From: Gammaproteobacteria bacterium
GTDB taxonomy: Bacteria; Pseudomonadota; Gammaproteobacteria; Thiohalobacterales; Thiohalobacteraceae
Direction of reading: 5' to 3'
NCBI GenBank assembly: GCA_016214925.1
Contig: JACRMO010000146.1
Span: 1 to 5,855, forward strand
Length of the DNA stretch: 5,855 nt
Part shown: positions 1-5,085 of the stretch, in pieces
How the letters are laid out: each line of letters opens with the position of its first letter
Position numbering within the stretch: the stretch's first letter is position 1
Translations under genes and position numbers: made by a program
Notes under the pieces: generated by a model
Database searches by the model: none
The model's input: only the letters and a program-made list of their open reading frames with translations
What the model was told of the DNA's origin: nothing

Positions 1-132
1 CGATACGCCCAGTTATTGGCTGCGCACGTTATTGTCGTAGCCGGGTATAGCTTTCGGTTTAAGCGGGCACGCTCGATACTGGAGTGCTCAAAATGCACAA
101 CCTGCCATTCCAAAATATTTTAGGAGACAGAC
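1..132 (+). other. Leader region upstream of dsrA, no gene seen
   Basis: No credible reading frame lies here. It is the only non-coding sequence before the first gene of the cluster, so it should hold at least part of the dsr leader, and perhaps the promoter. I looked for a sigma70-type pair: TATAGC at 46-51 and GATACT at 75-80 resemble -10 elements, but neither has a good -35 at 16-18 bp, so I call no promoter. The last part is AT-rich and includes a perfect 10-bp palindrome, AAAATATTTT (112-121), directly against the dsrA ribosome binding site AGGAG (122-126). Confidence 0.5.
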
Positions 133-1395
133 ATGGCCAACAAGCAGCATGAAACTCCGATGCTCGACGAGTTGGAAAACGGCCCCTGGCCGAGCTTCAT
201 TTCGGGCATCAAGCGGTTACGTGATCAACATCCTGAACAACGCATCCGTGAAGTGACCAACTCCCTGCTTGGCCAGTTGGAACACTCCTACGAAACCCGC
301 AAGGGTTACTGGAAAGGCGGCACGGTTTCCGTGTTCGGTTACGGCGGCGGCATCATTCCCCGTTTCTCCGAAGTCGGCAGCGCCTTCCCCGAATCCAAAG
401 AATTCCACACCATCCGCGTTCAGCCGCCCGCCGGCAATTTCTACACCACCGCCATGCTGCGTCAGCTCGGCGACAGTTGGGAGAAATACGGTTCCGGTCT
501 GGTGACCTTCCACGGTCAGACCGGTAACATCATGTTCATCGGCACCACCAGCGAAGGCACCCAGCACTTCTTCGACGAGATCAACGAGTATGGTTGGGAT
601 CTTGGCGGCGCCGGCCCCTGCGTGCGTACCGGCATGTCCTGCGTCGGTGCGGCCCGTTGCGAACAGAGCTGCTGCTCCGAGCACAACATCCACCGCAAGC
701 TGCTGAACCGGTTCACCGACGACGTGCACCGTCCGGCCCTGCCCTATAAGTTCAAGTTCAAGGTTTCCGGCTGCCCGAACGACTGTCAGAACGCCATCGA
801 GCGTTCCGACTTCGCGGTCATCGGTACCTGGCGCGACGACATGAAGGTCGACCAGGCCGAAGTGAAAGCCTTCGTCGCCAAGAAAGGTCGTCAGTATGTG
901 ATCGACAACGTCACCACGCGTTGCCCGACCCAGGCGCTGACCCTCAATGCCGACGACACCCTGACTGTCGACAACCGCAACTGCGTACGCTGCATGCACT
1001 GCCTGAACGTCATGACCAAGGCCCTGAGCCCCGGCGACGACAAGGGCGTGACCATCTTGATCGGTGGTAAGCGCACGCTGAAGATCGGTGACCTGATGGG
1101 TACCGTGGTGATCCCCTTCATGAAGATGGACTCCGAAGAGGATTACGATCGCATCGTCGAGCTGGGCGAAACCATCATCGACTTCTGGGCCGAGAACGGT
1201 CTGGAGCACGAGCGCTGCGGCGAAATGGTCGAGCGTATCGGCTTGGTGAACTTCCTCGAAGGCATCGGCATCGATGTTGATCCGAACATGGTCAACAACC
1301 CGCGCCAGAGCTCCTACATCCGCATGGATGGCTGGGACGAAGAAGCCGAGAAGTGGTTCGCCCGCAAGCAGGAAGAGAAGCGCGCACGCGCCTAA
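133..1395 (+). CDS. dsrA: Dissimilatory sulfite reductase alpha subunit, oxidative type (DsrA)
   Basis: Alpha subunit (420 aa) of the cytoplasmic DsrAB siroheme sulfite reductase, which in sulfur oxidizers runs toward sulfite. The siroheme-linked [4Fe-4S] pattern is complete: C170-x5-C176 in GMSCVGAARC and C214-x3-C218 in SGCPNDC, with the Cys spacing I know for DsrA of Desulfovibrio. A ferredoxin-like insert follows, with C264 (RCPTQAL) and C284-x2-C287-x2-C290 (NCVRCMHC), expected to bind a second [4Fe-4S] cluster that feeds electrons to or from the siroheme site. The length is normal for the family (about 417-437 aa). The start is fixed by AGGAG at 122-126, six bases before ATG 133. DsrB follows after 114 bp. 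The reverse-type assignment rests on dsrEFH next door, not on a tree. It is not an assimilatory sulfite reductase, which would be a single longer protein. Confidence 0.97.
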   Translation: MANKQHETPMLDELENGPWPSFISGIKRLRDQHPEQRIREVTNSLLGQLEHSYETRKGYWKGGTVSVFGYGGGIIPRFSEVGSAFPESKEFHTIRVQPPAGNFYTTAMLRQLGDSWEKYGSGLVTFHGQTGNIMFIGTTSEGTQHFFDEINEYGWDLGGAGPCVRTGMSCVGAARCEQSCCSEHNIHRKLLNRFTDDVHRPALPYKFKFKVSGCPNDCQNAIERSDFAVIGTWRDDMKVDQAEVKAFVAKKGRQYVIDNVTTRCPTQALTLNADDTLTVDNRNCVRCMHCLNVMTKALSPGDDKGVTILIGGKRTLKIGDLMGTVVIPFMKMDSEEDYDRIVELGETIIDFWAENGLEHERCGEMVERIGLVNFLEGIGIDVDPNMVNNPRQSSYIRMDGWDEEAEKWFARKQEEKRARA

Positions 1396-1406
1396 GTGGT
1401 TCGGTG

Positions 1407-1428
1407 CGGGTCTCTCTACTCTGACCCG
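1407..1428 (+). repeat. Small hairpin just after dsrA
   Basis: Perfect 6-bp inverted repeat, CGGGTC (1407-1412) and GACCCG (1423-1428), with a 10-base pyrimidine-rich loop TCTCTACTCT. One G-U pair could extend it. It begins 11 bases past the dsrA stop and has no T run behind it, so it is not an intrinsic terminator. It is weak alone; together with the stronger hairpin at 1441-1470 it makes most of the dsrA-dsrB gap structured. Confidence 0.45.
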
Positions 1429-1440
1429 TTTGGCGTAAGT

Positions 1441-1470
1441 GATCGGGGCAGCCTACGCGCTGCCCCGATC
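1441..1470 (+). repeat. Strong 12-bp hairpin between dsrA and dsrB
   Basis: Perfect inverted repeat: GATCGGGGCAGC (1441-1452), six-base loop CTACGC, GCTGCCCCGATC (1459-1470). TTGGC (1430-1434) can also pair with GCCAA (1471-1475) to extend it beyond a bulge. The following bases, GCCAACTAAAGAATTG, contain no T run, so it should not terminate as an intrinsic terminator. The structure ends 28 bases before the dsrB ribosome binding site. Likely roles are mRNA processing or 3'-end protection of dsrA; this is inference. Confidence 0.75.
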
Positions 1471-1509
1471 GCCAACTAAAGAATTGCAAGTAGATTTCAG
1501 GAGACGAAG

Positions 1510-2586
1510 ATGGCATTAGCAGACATGCGTCCGCCAATCGAATCCGGATGCCCGGACGGGTTCCAGTATATGCATCCGGTAATGGTCAAGAATTACGGCA
1601 ACTGGAAGTACCATGAGCATCCCCGCCCCGGCGTGCTGCTGCATGTTGCTCACAGTGGCGACAAGATCTGGACCGTCAAGGCCGGCACCCAGCGCATCCT
1701 CGATATCTTCACGCTGCGCAAGCTGTGTGAGATCGGTGACGTGCAGGGCGAAGGCTACGTCCGTTTCACCCTGCGCTCGAATATCGAATACATGGTGGCC
1801 GACGAGGCCAAGGTCGAGCCGCTGATCAAGGCGTTGGAAGATGCCGGCTTCATCGTCGGTGGCACCGCCAACTCCATCTCCACCCTGTCCCATACCCAGG
1901 GCTGGCTGCACTGCGACATCCCCGGCACCGACGCCTCGGGTGTGGTGAAGGCCATGATGGACGAGTTGATCGACGACTTCCGTAATTGCCGCATGCCGAA
2001 CCGCGTGCATATCACCACCTCCTGCTGCCAGATCAACTGCGGCGGCCAGGGTGATATCGCGATCAACGTGCAGCACACCAAGCCGCCGAAGATCAACCAC
2101 GACCTGGTGTCTAACGTCTGCGAACGCCCCTCCGTCGTCGCTCGCTGCCCCGTCGCCGCGATTCGCCCGGCCATGGTGAACGGCAAGCCCTCGCTGGAAG
2201 TGGACGAGAAGAAGTGCATCTGCTGCGGCGCCTGCTACCCGCCCTGCCCGCCGATGCAGATCAACGACGCTGAGCACACCAAGCTGGCCGTGTGGGTGGG
2301 TGGTAACCATTCCAACGCCCGCAGCAAGCCGAGCTTCCAGAAGCTGGTGGCGGCCGGTATCCCCAACAACCCGCCGCGCTGGCCCGAAGCGACTGCAATC
2401 GTCAAGCAGATCCTGAAAGCCTACCGTGAAGGCGCGCGTGACTGGGAGCGCATCAATGACTGGGTCGAGCGCATTGGCTGGCCACGTTTCTTCGAGGTCA
2501 CTGGCCTGCCGTTCACCAAGTACCACGTCGACAACTGGCGCGGTGCTCGGAACAGCCTGAACGCTTCGACCCATATCCGCTTCTGA
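1510..2586 (+). CDS. dsrB: Dissimilatory sulfite reductase beta subunit, oxidative type (DsrB)
   Basis: Beta subunit (358 aa) pairing with DsrA in the cytoplasmic alpha2-beta2 enzyme. In the structures I know, the catalytically active siroheme sits at the site whose cluster is bound by DsrB. Cluster ligands are visible as C135 (WLHCDIPG) and C172, C173 and C177 in SCCQINCGG; the 37-residue step from C135 to C172 and the CC-x3-C pattern match DsrB of Desulfovibrio. A ferredoxin domain follows: C213 (ARCPVAA) with C236-x2-C239-x2-C242-x3-C246 in KCICCGACYPPC. AGGAG (1499-1503) lies six bases before ATG 1510, which chooses this start over the in-frame ATG at 1525. Length is normal. The stop codon lies inside a 12-bp palindrome (2584-2595). 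Confidence 0.97.
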   Translation: MALADMRPPIESGCPDGFQYMHPVMVKNYGNWKYHEHPRPGVLLHVAHSGDKIWTVKAGTQRILDIFTLRKLCEIGDVQGEGYVRFTLRSNIEYMVADEAKVEPLIKALEDAGFIVGGTANSISTLSHTQGWLHCDIPGTDASGVVKAMMDELIDDFRNCRMPNRVHITTSCCQINCGGQGDIAINVQHTKPPKINHDLVSNVCERPSVVARCPVAAIRPAMVNGKPSLEVDEKKCICCGACYPPCPPMQINDAEHTKLAVWVGGNHSNARSKPSFQKLVAAGIPNNPPRWPEATAIVKQILKAYREGARDWERINDWVERIGWPRFFEVTGLPFTKYHVDNWRGARNSLNASTHIRF

Positions 2587-2596
2587 TCTAGATCAA
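2583..2596 (+). promoter_or_regulatory. Possible FNR/CRP-family binding site at the end of dsrB
   Basis: CTGATCTAGATCAA matches the FNR/Anr consensus TTGAT-N4-ATCAA at nine of ten defined bases. The inner 12 bases (2584-2595) are a perfect palindrome that includes the dsrB stop TGA. Shortly after lies AATAAT (2602-2607), a five-of-six match to a -10 box, but I find no good -35. If that were a promoter, the site would lie between -35 and -10 and would more likely repress. Function is inference; chance is possible. Confidence 0.35.
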
Positions 2597-2643
2597 AGCA
2601 GAATAATCGAAGACAAGGCAGGATTGGGCGTTGTGGTAAGGAT

Positions 2644-2666
2644 TGCGGCCGGTATATCCGGCCGCA
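2644..2666 (+). repeat. GC-rich hairpin between dsrB and dsrE
   Basis: Perfect 9-bp stem TGCGGCCGG (2644-2652) and CCGGCCGCA (2658-2666) around the five-base loop TATAT. Weaker wobble and AU pairs could extend the base. Only three T follow (2668-2670), so it is at best a weak terminator. It sits in the middle of the 130-bp dsrB-dsrE gap and may allow partial read-through or protect the 3' end of dsrAB mRNA. The rest of the gap (2587-2716) shows no gene. Confidence 0.65.
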
Positions 2667-2716
2667 GTTTCACTATCCGGGCTCAGCTTAGGCTCACTGT
2701 TTAGGACAGTCGTGCA

Positions 2717-3109
2717 ATGAAATTATCTATATTGGTCAACGAAGGGCCGTATCAGCATCAAGCTGCCGACAGCGCCCTGCAGTTTGTAAAAGCCGCTCTC
2801 GAGAAAGGGCACGAGATCTTCCGCGTGTTCTTCTATCACGATGGCGTGAACAACGGCACCCGCTTTGCCATCCCTCCGCAGGACGACCGCAACATTACGG
2901 TCGAGTGGAGCAAGCTGGCGGAAAGCCACAAGCTCGATCTGGTCGTGTGCATCGCTGCCGCCCAGCGCCGTGGCATCCTCGACGAGAACGAGGCCAAGCG
3001 CCAAGGCAAGAGCGGCGACAACATTGCCCCGGGCTTCCGTATCTCTGGCCTCGGTCAGCTGATTGAAGCCGGTATCCAGGCGGAACGCCTGGTTGTATTT
3101 GGAGACTGA
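2717..3109 (+). CDS. dsrE: DsrE, sulfur-binding subunit of the DsrEFH sulfurtransferase
   Basis: DsrE (130 aa) is the persulfide-carrying subunit of the soluble DsrE2F2H2 hexamer, which takes sulfane sulfur and passes it to DsrC; it is homologous to TusD of tRNA thiolation. The N-terminal strand MKLSILVNEGPY and a segment ending in DLVVC (residues 74-78) followed by IAAAQRRGI fit the DsrE fold. Cys78 is at exactly the position of the sulfur-binding Cys78 of A. vinosum DsrE and is the only cysteine in the protein. ATG 2717 is preceded by AGGA (2703-2706), ten bases away, a weak to moderate site. The last codons, Gly-Asp-stop (GGAGACTGA), double as the ribosome binding site of dsrF, so the two genes are probably translationally linked. 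Confidence 0.96.
   Translation: MKLSILVNEGPYQHQAADSALQFVKAALEKGHEIFRVFFYHDGVNNGTRFAIPPQDDRNITVEWSKLAESHKLDLVVCIAAAQRRGILDENEAKRQGKSGDNIAPGFRISGLGQLIEAGIQAERLVVFGD
3101..3106 (+). promoter_or_regulatory. dsrF ribosome binding site inside the end of dsrE
   Basis: GGAGAC at 3101-3106 is read as the last two codons (Gly-Asp) of dsrE. GGAG ends nine bases before ATG 3114, which fixes the dsrF start. An upstream in-frame TTG at 3063 would lie deep inside dsrE and has no such site, so the longer reading is rejected. Confidence 0.85.
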
Positions 3110-3113
3110 AGAA

Positions 3114-3503
3114 ATGGCAGAACCTTGGGAAGAAGAGGAAGGCCCCGTCAAAAAGTTCATGTTCGTGAACCGCAAGGCGCCTTACGGGACCATCTATGCG
3201 CTGGAATCCCTGGAAGTGGTCCTGATCTCTGCGGCATTCGATCAGGACGTGAGTCTGGTCTTCATGGATGACGGCGTATATCAGCTCAAGAAGGGACAGG
3301 ACACCAAAGGCATCGGCATGAAGAATTTCTCGCCGACCTACCGTGCCCTCGAAGGCTACGACATCGAGACACTCTATGTCGAAAAAGAATCCATGGAATC
3401 GCGCGGCCTGTCCGCCGATGACATGATTGTTCCGGTTGAAGTACTCGGCAAAGACGAACTGACTTCCCTTATGGAAGAGCAGGACGTTCTTCTGAGTTTC
3501 TAA
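3114..3503 (+). CDS. dsrF: DsrF, structural subunit of the DsrEFH sulfurtransferase
   Basis: DsrF (129 aa) is the TusC-like subunit of the DsrEFH hexamer. Residues from about 13 (KKFMFVNRKAPYGTIYALE) form the first strand and helix typical of this family, and VSLVFMDDGVYQL is the characteristic central segment; the acidic MAEPWEEEEG start precedes the fold. The protein contains no cysteine, consistent with a structural rather than sulfur-carrying role, as known for this subunit. Only four bases separate it from dsrE, and its ribosome binding site is inside the dsrE end. dsrH follows after 18 bases. The assignment to DsrF rather than another DsrE-family protein rests on the sequence and on its place between dsrE and dsrH. 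Confidence 0.95.
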   Translation: MAEPWEEEEGPVKKFMFVNRKAPYGTIYALESLEVVLISAAFDQDVSLVFMDDGVYQLKKGQDTKGIGMKNFSPTYRALEGYDIETLYVEKESMESRGLSADDMIVPVEVLGKDELTSLMEEQDVLLSF

Positions 3504-3521
3504 TCGGCGGGAGAGACGACG

Positions 3522-3830
3522 ATGGCAATGCTACACACGGTAAACAAATCTCCCTTCGAGAAACGCTCGCTGGACGGCGCGCTGAGCCATGCAGTCAATG
3601 GCGCGGCGATCCTGATGATCGAAGACGGTATCTATGGCGCACTCAAAGGCACCGCAGTGTCCAGCAAGATCGAAAAGGCGCTCGAAACCCTGAAGGTCTA
3701 TGTACTTGGCCCCGACCTCAAGGCCCGGGGTATGACCGAAGACCAAGTGGTCGACGGCGTCAAGGTTGTCGACTATGCCGGCTTTGTCGATCTGGTGACG
3801 GAATACGACAAAGTTCAGGCTTGGCTCTGA
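3522..3830 (+). CDS. dsrH: DsrH, third subunit of the DsrEFH sulfurtransferase, lacking the known cysteine
   Basis: DsrH (102 aa, TusB-like) closes the DsrEFH set. LHTVNKSPFEK at the N-terminus, EDGIYGAL in the middle, YVLGPDLKARG, and the C-terminus VDYAGFVDL...VQAWL are diagnostic, and the length equals that of A. vinosum DsrH as I recall it. There the segment after NKSPF carries Cys20. Here residue 20 is Ala (codon GCG, 3579-3581), and the protein has no cysteine at all. The reading frame is intact and the flanking motifs conserved, so this is a substitution and not a frameshift. GGGAG (3509-3513) lies eight bases before ATG 3522; an ATG two codons later is a less likely start. Cys20 in the comparison protein is from memory, not from an alignment. 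Confidence 0.95.
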   Translation: MAMLHTVNKSPFEKRSLDGALSHAVNGAAILMIEDGIYGALKGTAVSSKIEKALETLKVYVLGPDLKARGMTEDQVVDGVKVVDYAGFVDLVTEYDKVQAWL

Positions 3831-3862
3831 AGATTCATTAACACACGCTCCATACCTAATTG

Positions 3863-3867
3863 AGGAG
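3863..3867 (+). promoter_or_regulatory. dsrC ribosome binding site
   Basis: A strong AGGAG core (in GAGGAGACTGACC) ends seven bases before ATG 3875. It fixes the start at MGIEING, the usual DsrC N-terminus, and rules out an in-frame TTG at 3860 that precedes the site. The strong match fits a protein that is made in large amounts. Confidence 0.85.
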
Positions 3868-3874
3868 ACTGACC

Positions 3875-4207
3875 ATGGGTATCGAAATAAACGGCAAGAC
3901 ACTTGAAGTCGACGAAGAAGGCTATCTGGCCGACCTCAATCAGTGGGAACCCGGCGTCGCCGACATTATGGCCAAGCTGGACGACACCACGCTGACCGAC
4001 GCGCACTGGGAAGTGATCAACTTCCTGCGTGAGTACTACGAAGAGTACCAGATTGCTCCGGCCGTCCGCGTGCTGACCAAAGCGATCGGCAAGAAGCTCG
4101 GCCCGGACAAGGGCAACAGCAAGTACCTGTACGAACTGTTCCCGTATGGTCCCGCCAAGCAAGCCTGTAAGTATGCGGGCCTGCCGAAGCCGACCGGTTG
4201 CGTCTAA
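3875..4207 (+). CDS. dsrC: DsrC, sulfur carrier protein with two C-terminal redox cysteines
   Basis: DsrC (110 aa; TusE/DsrC family) is the cytoplasmic sulfur carrier that receives sulfur from DsrE and presents it to DsrAB and the DsrMKJOP complex. The fold signature is complete: INGK near the start, DEEGYL, W24 in NQWEP, H44-W45 (DAHWEVINFLREYY), and the flexible C-terminal arm KYAGLPKPTGCV. Cys109, the penultimate residue, corresponds to A. vinosum Cys111. Cys98 in KQACKYAG corresponds to Cys100; the two are 11 apart as in true DsrC, and no other cysteine is present. TusE and other DsrC-like proteins lack the upstream cysteine, so this is DsrC itself. It sits 44 bp after dsrH and is followed by a terminator-like hairpin, suggesting a separate abundant transcript. 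Confidence 0.98.
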   Translation: MGIEINGKTLEVDEEGYLADLNQWEPGVADIMAKLDDTTLTDAHWEVINFLREYYEEYQIAPAVRVLTKAIGKKLGPDKGNSKYLYELFPYGPAKQACKYAGLPKPTGCV

Positions 4208-4233
4208 TCACGCAGCACATGCTGTAACGGATA

Positions 4234-4255
4234 GGGGGGATTTCTCCCCCCTTTT
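4234..4255 (+). terminator. Terminator-like hairpin after dsrC
   Basis: GGGGGGA (4234-4240) pairs perfectly with TCCCCCC (4245-4251) around a TTTC loop, followed by TTTT (4252-4255). The stem is seven GC-rich pairs, the loop is ideal, and the T run is short. It lies 26 bases past the dsrC stop and 27 before dsrM. The short T run suggests partial termination, which would leave dsrC transcript in excess of dsrMK while allowing read-through. No promoter is evident between it and dsrM. Confidence 0.7.
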
Positions 4256-4268
4256 CACTCGGAACTCT

Positions 4269-4274
4269 GGAGGA
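4269..4274 (+). promoter_or_regulatory. dsrM ribosome binding site that selects GTG 4282
   Basis: GGAGGA is a near-perfect anti-16S match. Its GGAGG core ends at 4273, only two bases before the ATG at 4276, which is too close for normal initiation, but eight bases before the in-frame GTG at 4282, which is ideal. This argues for GTG as the dsrM start. Confidence 0.7.
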
Positions 4275-4281
4275 AATGACG

Positions 4282-5034
4282 GTGTCTTTGACAGCTGCAT
4301 ACACCGCTCTATTCTACATCGCGTTTTTGGTGTTCTTCGTTGGTGTCGGCCTGCGTATCGTCAAGTACGCGAAGACCCCTGCACCGTTGAAGATACCGAC
4401 GACCCCCGCCCCGATTACGCAGGGTGGCGTGGTGCTGCGCATGTTCCGCGAAGTTGTGTTCTTCCAGAGTCTGTTCAAAGGCAACAAATGGACCTGGATT
4501 TTCGGCTGGATTTTCCATGCCTCTTTGTTACTCGCCTTCTTCCGCCATCTGCGTTATGCCATGGGCCCGGATAACATCCTGTGGCCGCTGGTCAGCCTGG
4601 AAGTTGTGCAAAGTTTCGGTAAGTACGCAGGCTTCGCCATGGTGTTCGGCCTGATCGGTTTATTCGGTCGCCGGATCTTCGTGGACCGCGTGCGTTATAT
4701 TTCGAGTCCCTCGGATTACCTCATGTTGATTCTGATCATCGCGATTGCCGCGAGTGGCCTGGGCATGAGCTTCGTGGTCCACACGGACATCGTCGCCCTC
4801 AAAGGGTTTGCGCTGGGCCTGATATATTTTGATCCGCAGCCGCTGCCGAGCGATCCGCTGGTATTGATTCATCTCGGCCTGGTCGCCCTGTTACTGATCA
4901 TTTTCCCAATCAGCAAGCTGTTGCATGCGCCGGGCGTGTTCTTCAGCCCGACCCGCAACCAGGTGGACAACCCGCGCGAGAAGCGCCACCTGGCACCCTG
5001 GGCGGCTCAACTAGAAGCCAACGAACGGTCCTGA
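4282..5034 (+). CDS. dsrM: DsrM, NarI-like cytochrome b membrane subunit of DsrMKJOP
   Basis: DsrM (250 aa from GTG 4282; 252 aa if ATG 4276 is used) is the integral membrane diheme cytochrome b of the DsrMKJOP complex and resembles the gamma subunit of nitrate reductase. From the GTG start I see five hydrophobic segments at about residues 4-26, 70-90, 110-132, 145-167 and 192-214, as expected. Candidate heme histidines are H79 (WIFHASL), H89 (FFRHLRY), H197 (LIHLGL) and H215 (KLLHAPG); H167 (FVVHTD) is another near a membrane end. I cannot say which four bind heme. The C-terminal tail HLAPWAAQLEANERS is soluble. dsrK follows 51 bp later, its physical partner. Alternatives within the NarI family (narI, hdrE-like) are made unlikely by the neighbours. 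The start codon is the least certain part. Confidence 0.94.
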   Translation: MSLTAAYTALFYIAFLVFFVGVGLRIVKYAKTPAPLKIPTTPAPITQGGVVLRMFREVVFFQSLFKGNKWTWIFGWIFHASLLLAFFRHLRYAMGPDNILWPLVSLEVVQSFGKYAGFAMVFGLIGLFGRRIFVDRVRYISSPSDYLMLILIIAIAASGLGMSFVVHTDIVALKGFALGLIYFDPQPLPSDPLVLIHLGLVALLLIIFPISKLLHAPGVFFSPTRNQVDNPREKRHLAPWAAQLEANERS

Positions 5035-5073
5035 TTCGGACTGGTCCTGAGAACGACACAAGACTAGGTTTTC

Positions 5074-5079
5074 AAGGAG
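5074..5079 (+). promoter_or_regulatory. dsrK ribosome binding site, GTG start
   Basis: AAGGAG lies six bases before GTG 5086. No ATG is available at proper spacing; the first in-frame ATG (5152) is 22 codons inside and lacks a good site. The GTG start gives an N-terminus of VADFEVPEV (initiated as Met). Confidence 0.8.
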
Positions 5080-5085
5080 CGCACC

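Noticed and set aside
217..1209. 330-aa open frame on the - strand opposite dsrA
   Set aside because: It is a shadow of the GC-rich codon bias of dsrA; its composition is rich in Val, Gly, Ala, His and Asp with no recognisable motif, and dsrA is certain.
1516..2574. 352-aa open frame on the - strand opposite dsrB
   Set aside because: Same kind of mirror frame, spanning almost exactly the length of dsrB, with no recognisable domain.
133..2586. Reductive-type (sulfate reducer) dsrAB
   Set aside because: dsrEFH directly follows, and neither dsrD nor an archaeal or deltaproteobacterial arrangement is seen; the order is that of proteobacterial sulfur oxidizers. A phylogenetic tree of DsrAB would settle it.
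2631..2658. Sigma70-like promoter TTGTGG (2631-2636) with TATATC (2653-2658) upstream of dsrE
   Set aside because: The 16-bp spacing is acceptable, but the boxes match only 3/6 and 4/6, and the -10 lies in the loop and stem of the strong hairpin.
3063..3113. Longer dsrF beginning at TTG 3063
   Set aside because: It would overlap dsrE by 47 bases without a ribosome binding site, while GGAG lies nine bases before ATG 3114.
3860..3874. Longer dsrC beginning at TTG 3860
   Set aside because: The ribosome binding site lies inside the proposed extra codons; DsrC proteins begin near MGIEI.
4146..4574. 142-aa open frame on the + strand overlapping the dsrC end and dsrM start
   Set aside because: It runs through the terminator-like hairpin and through two certain genes in another frame; no ribosome binding site or family motif.
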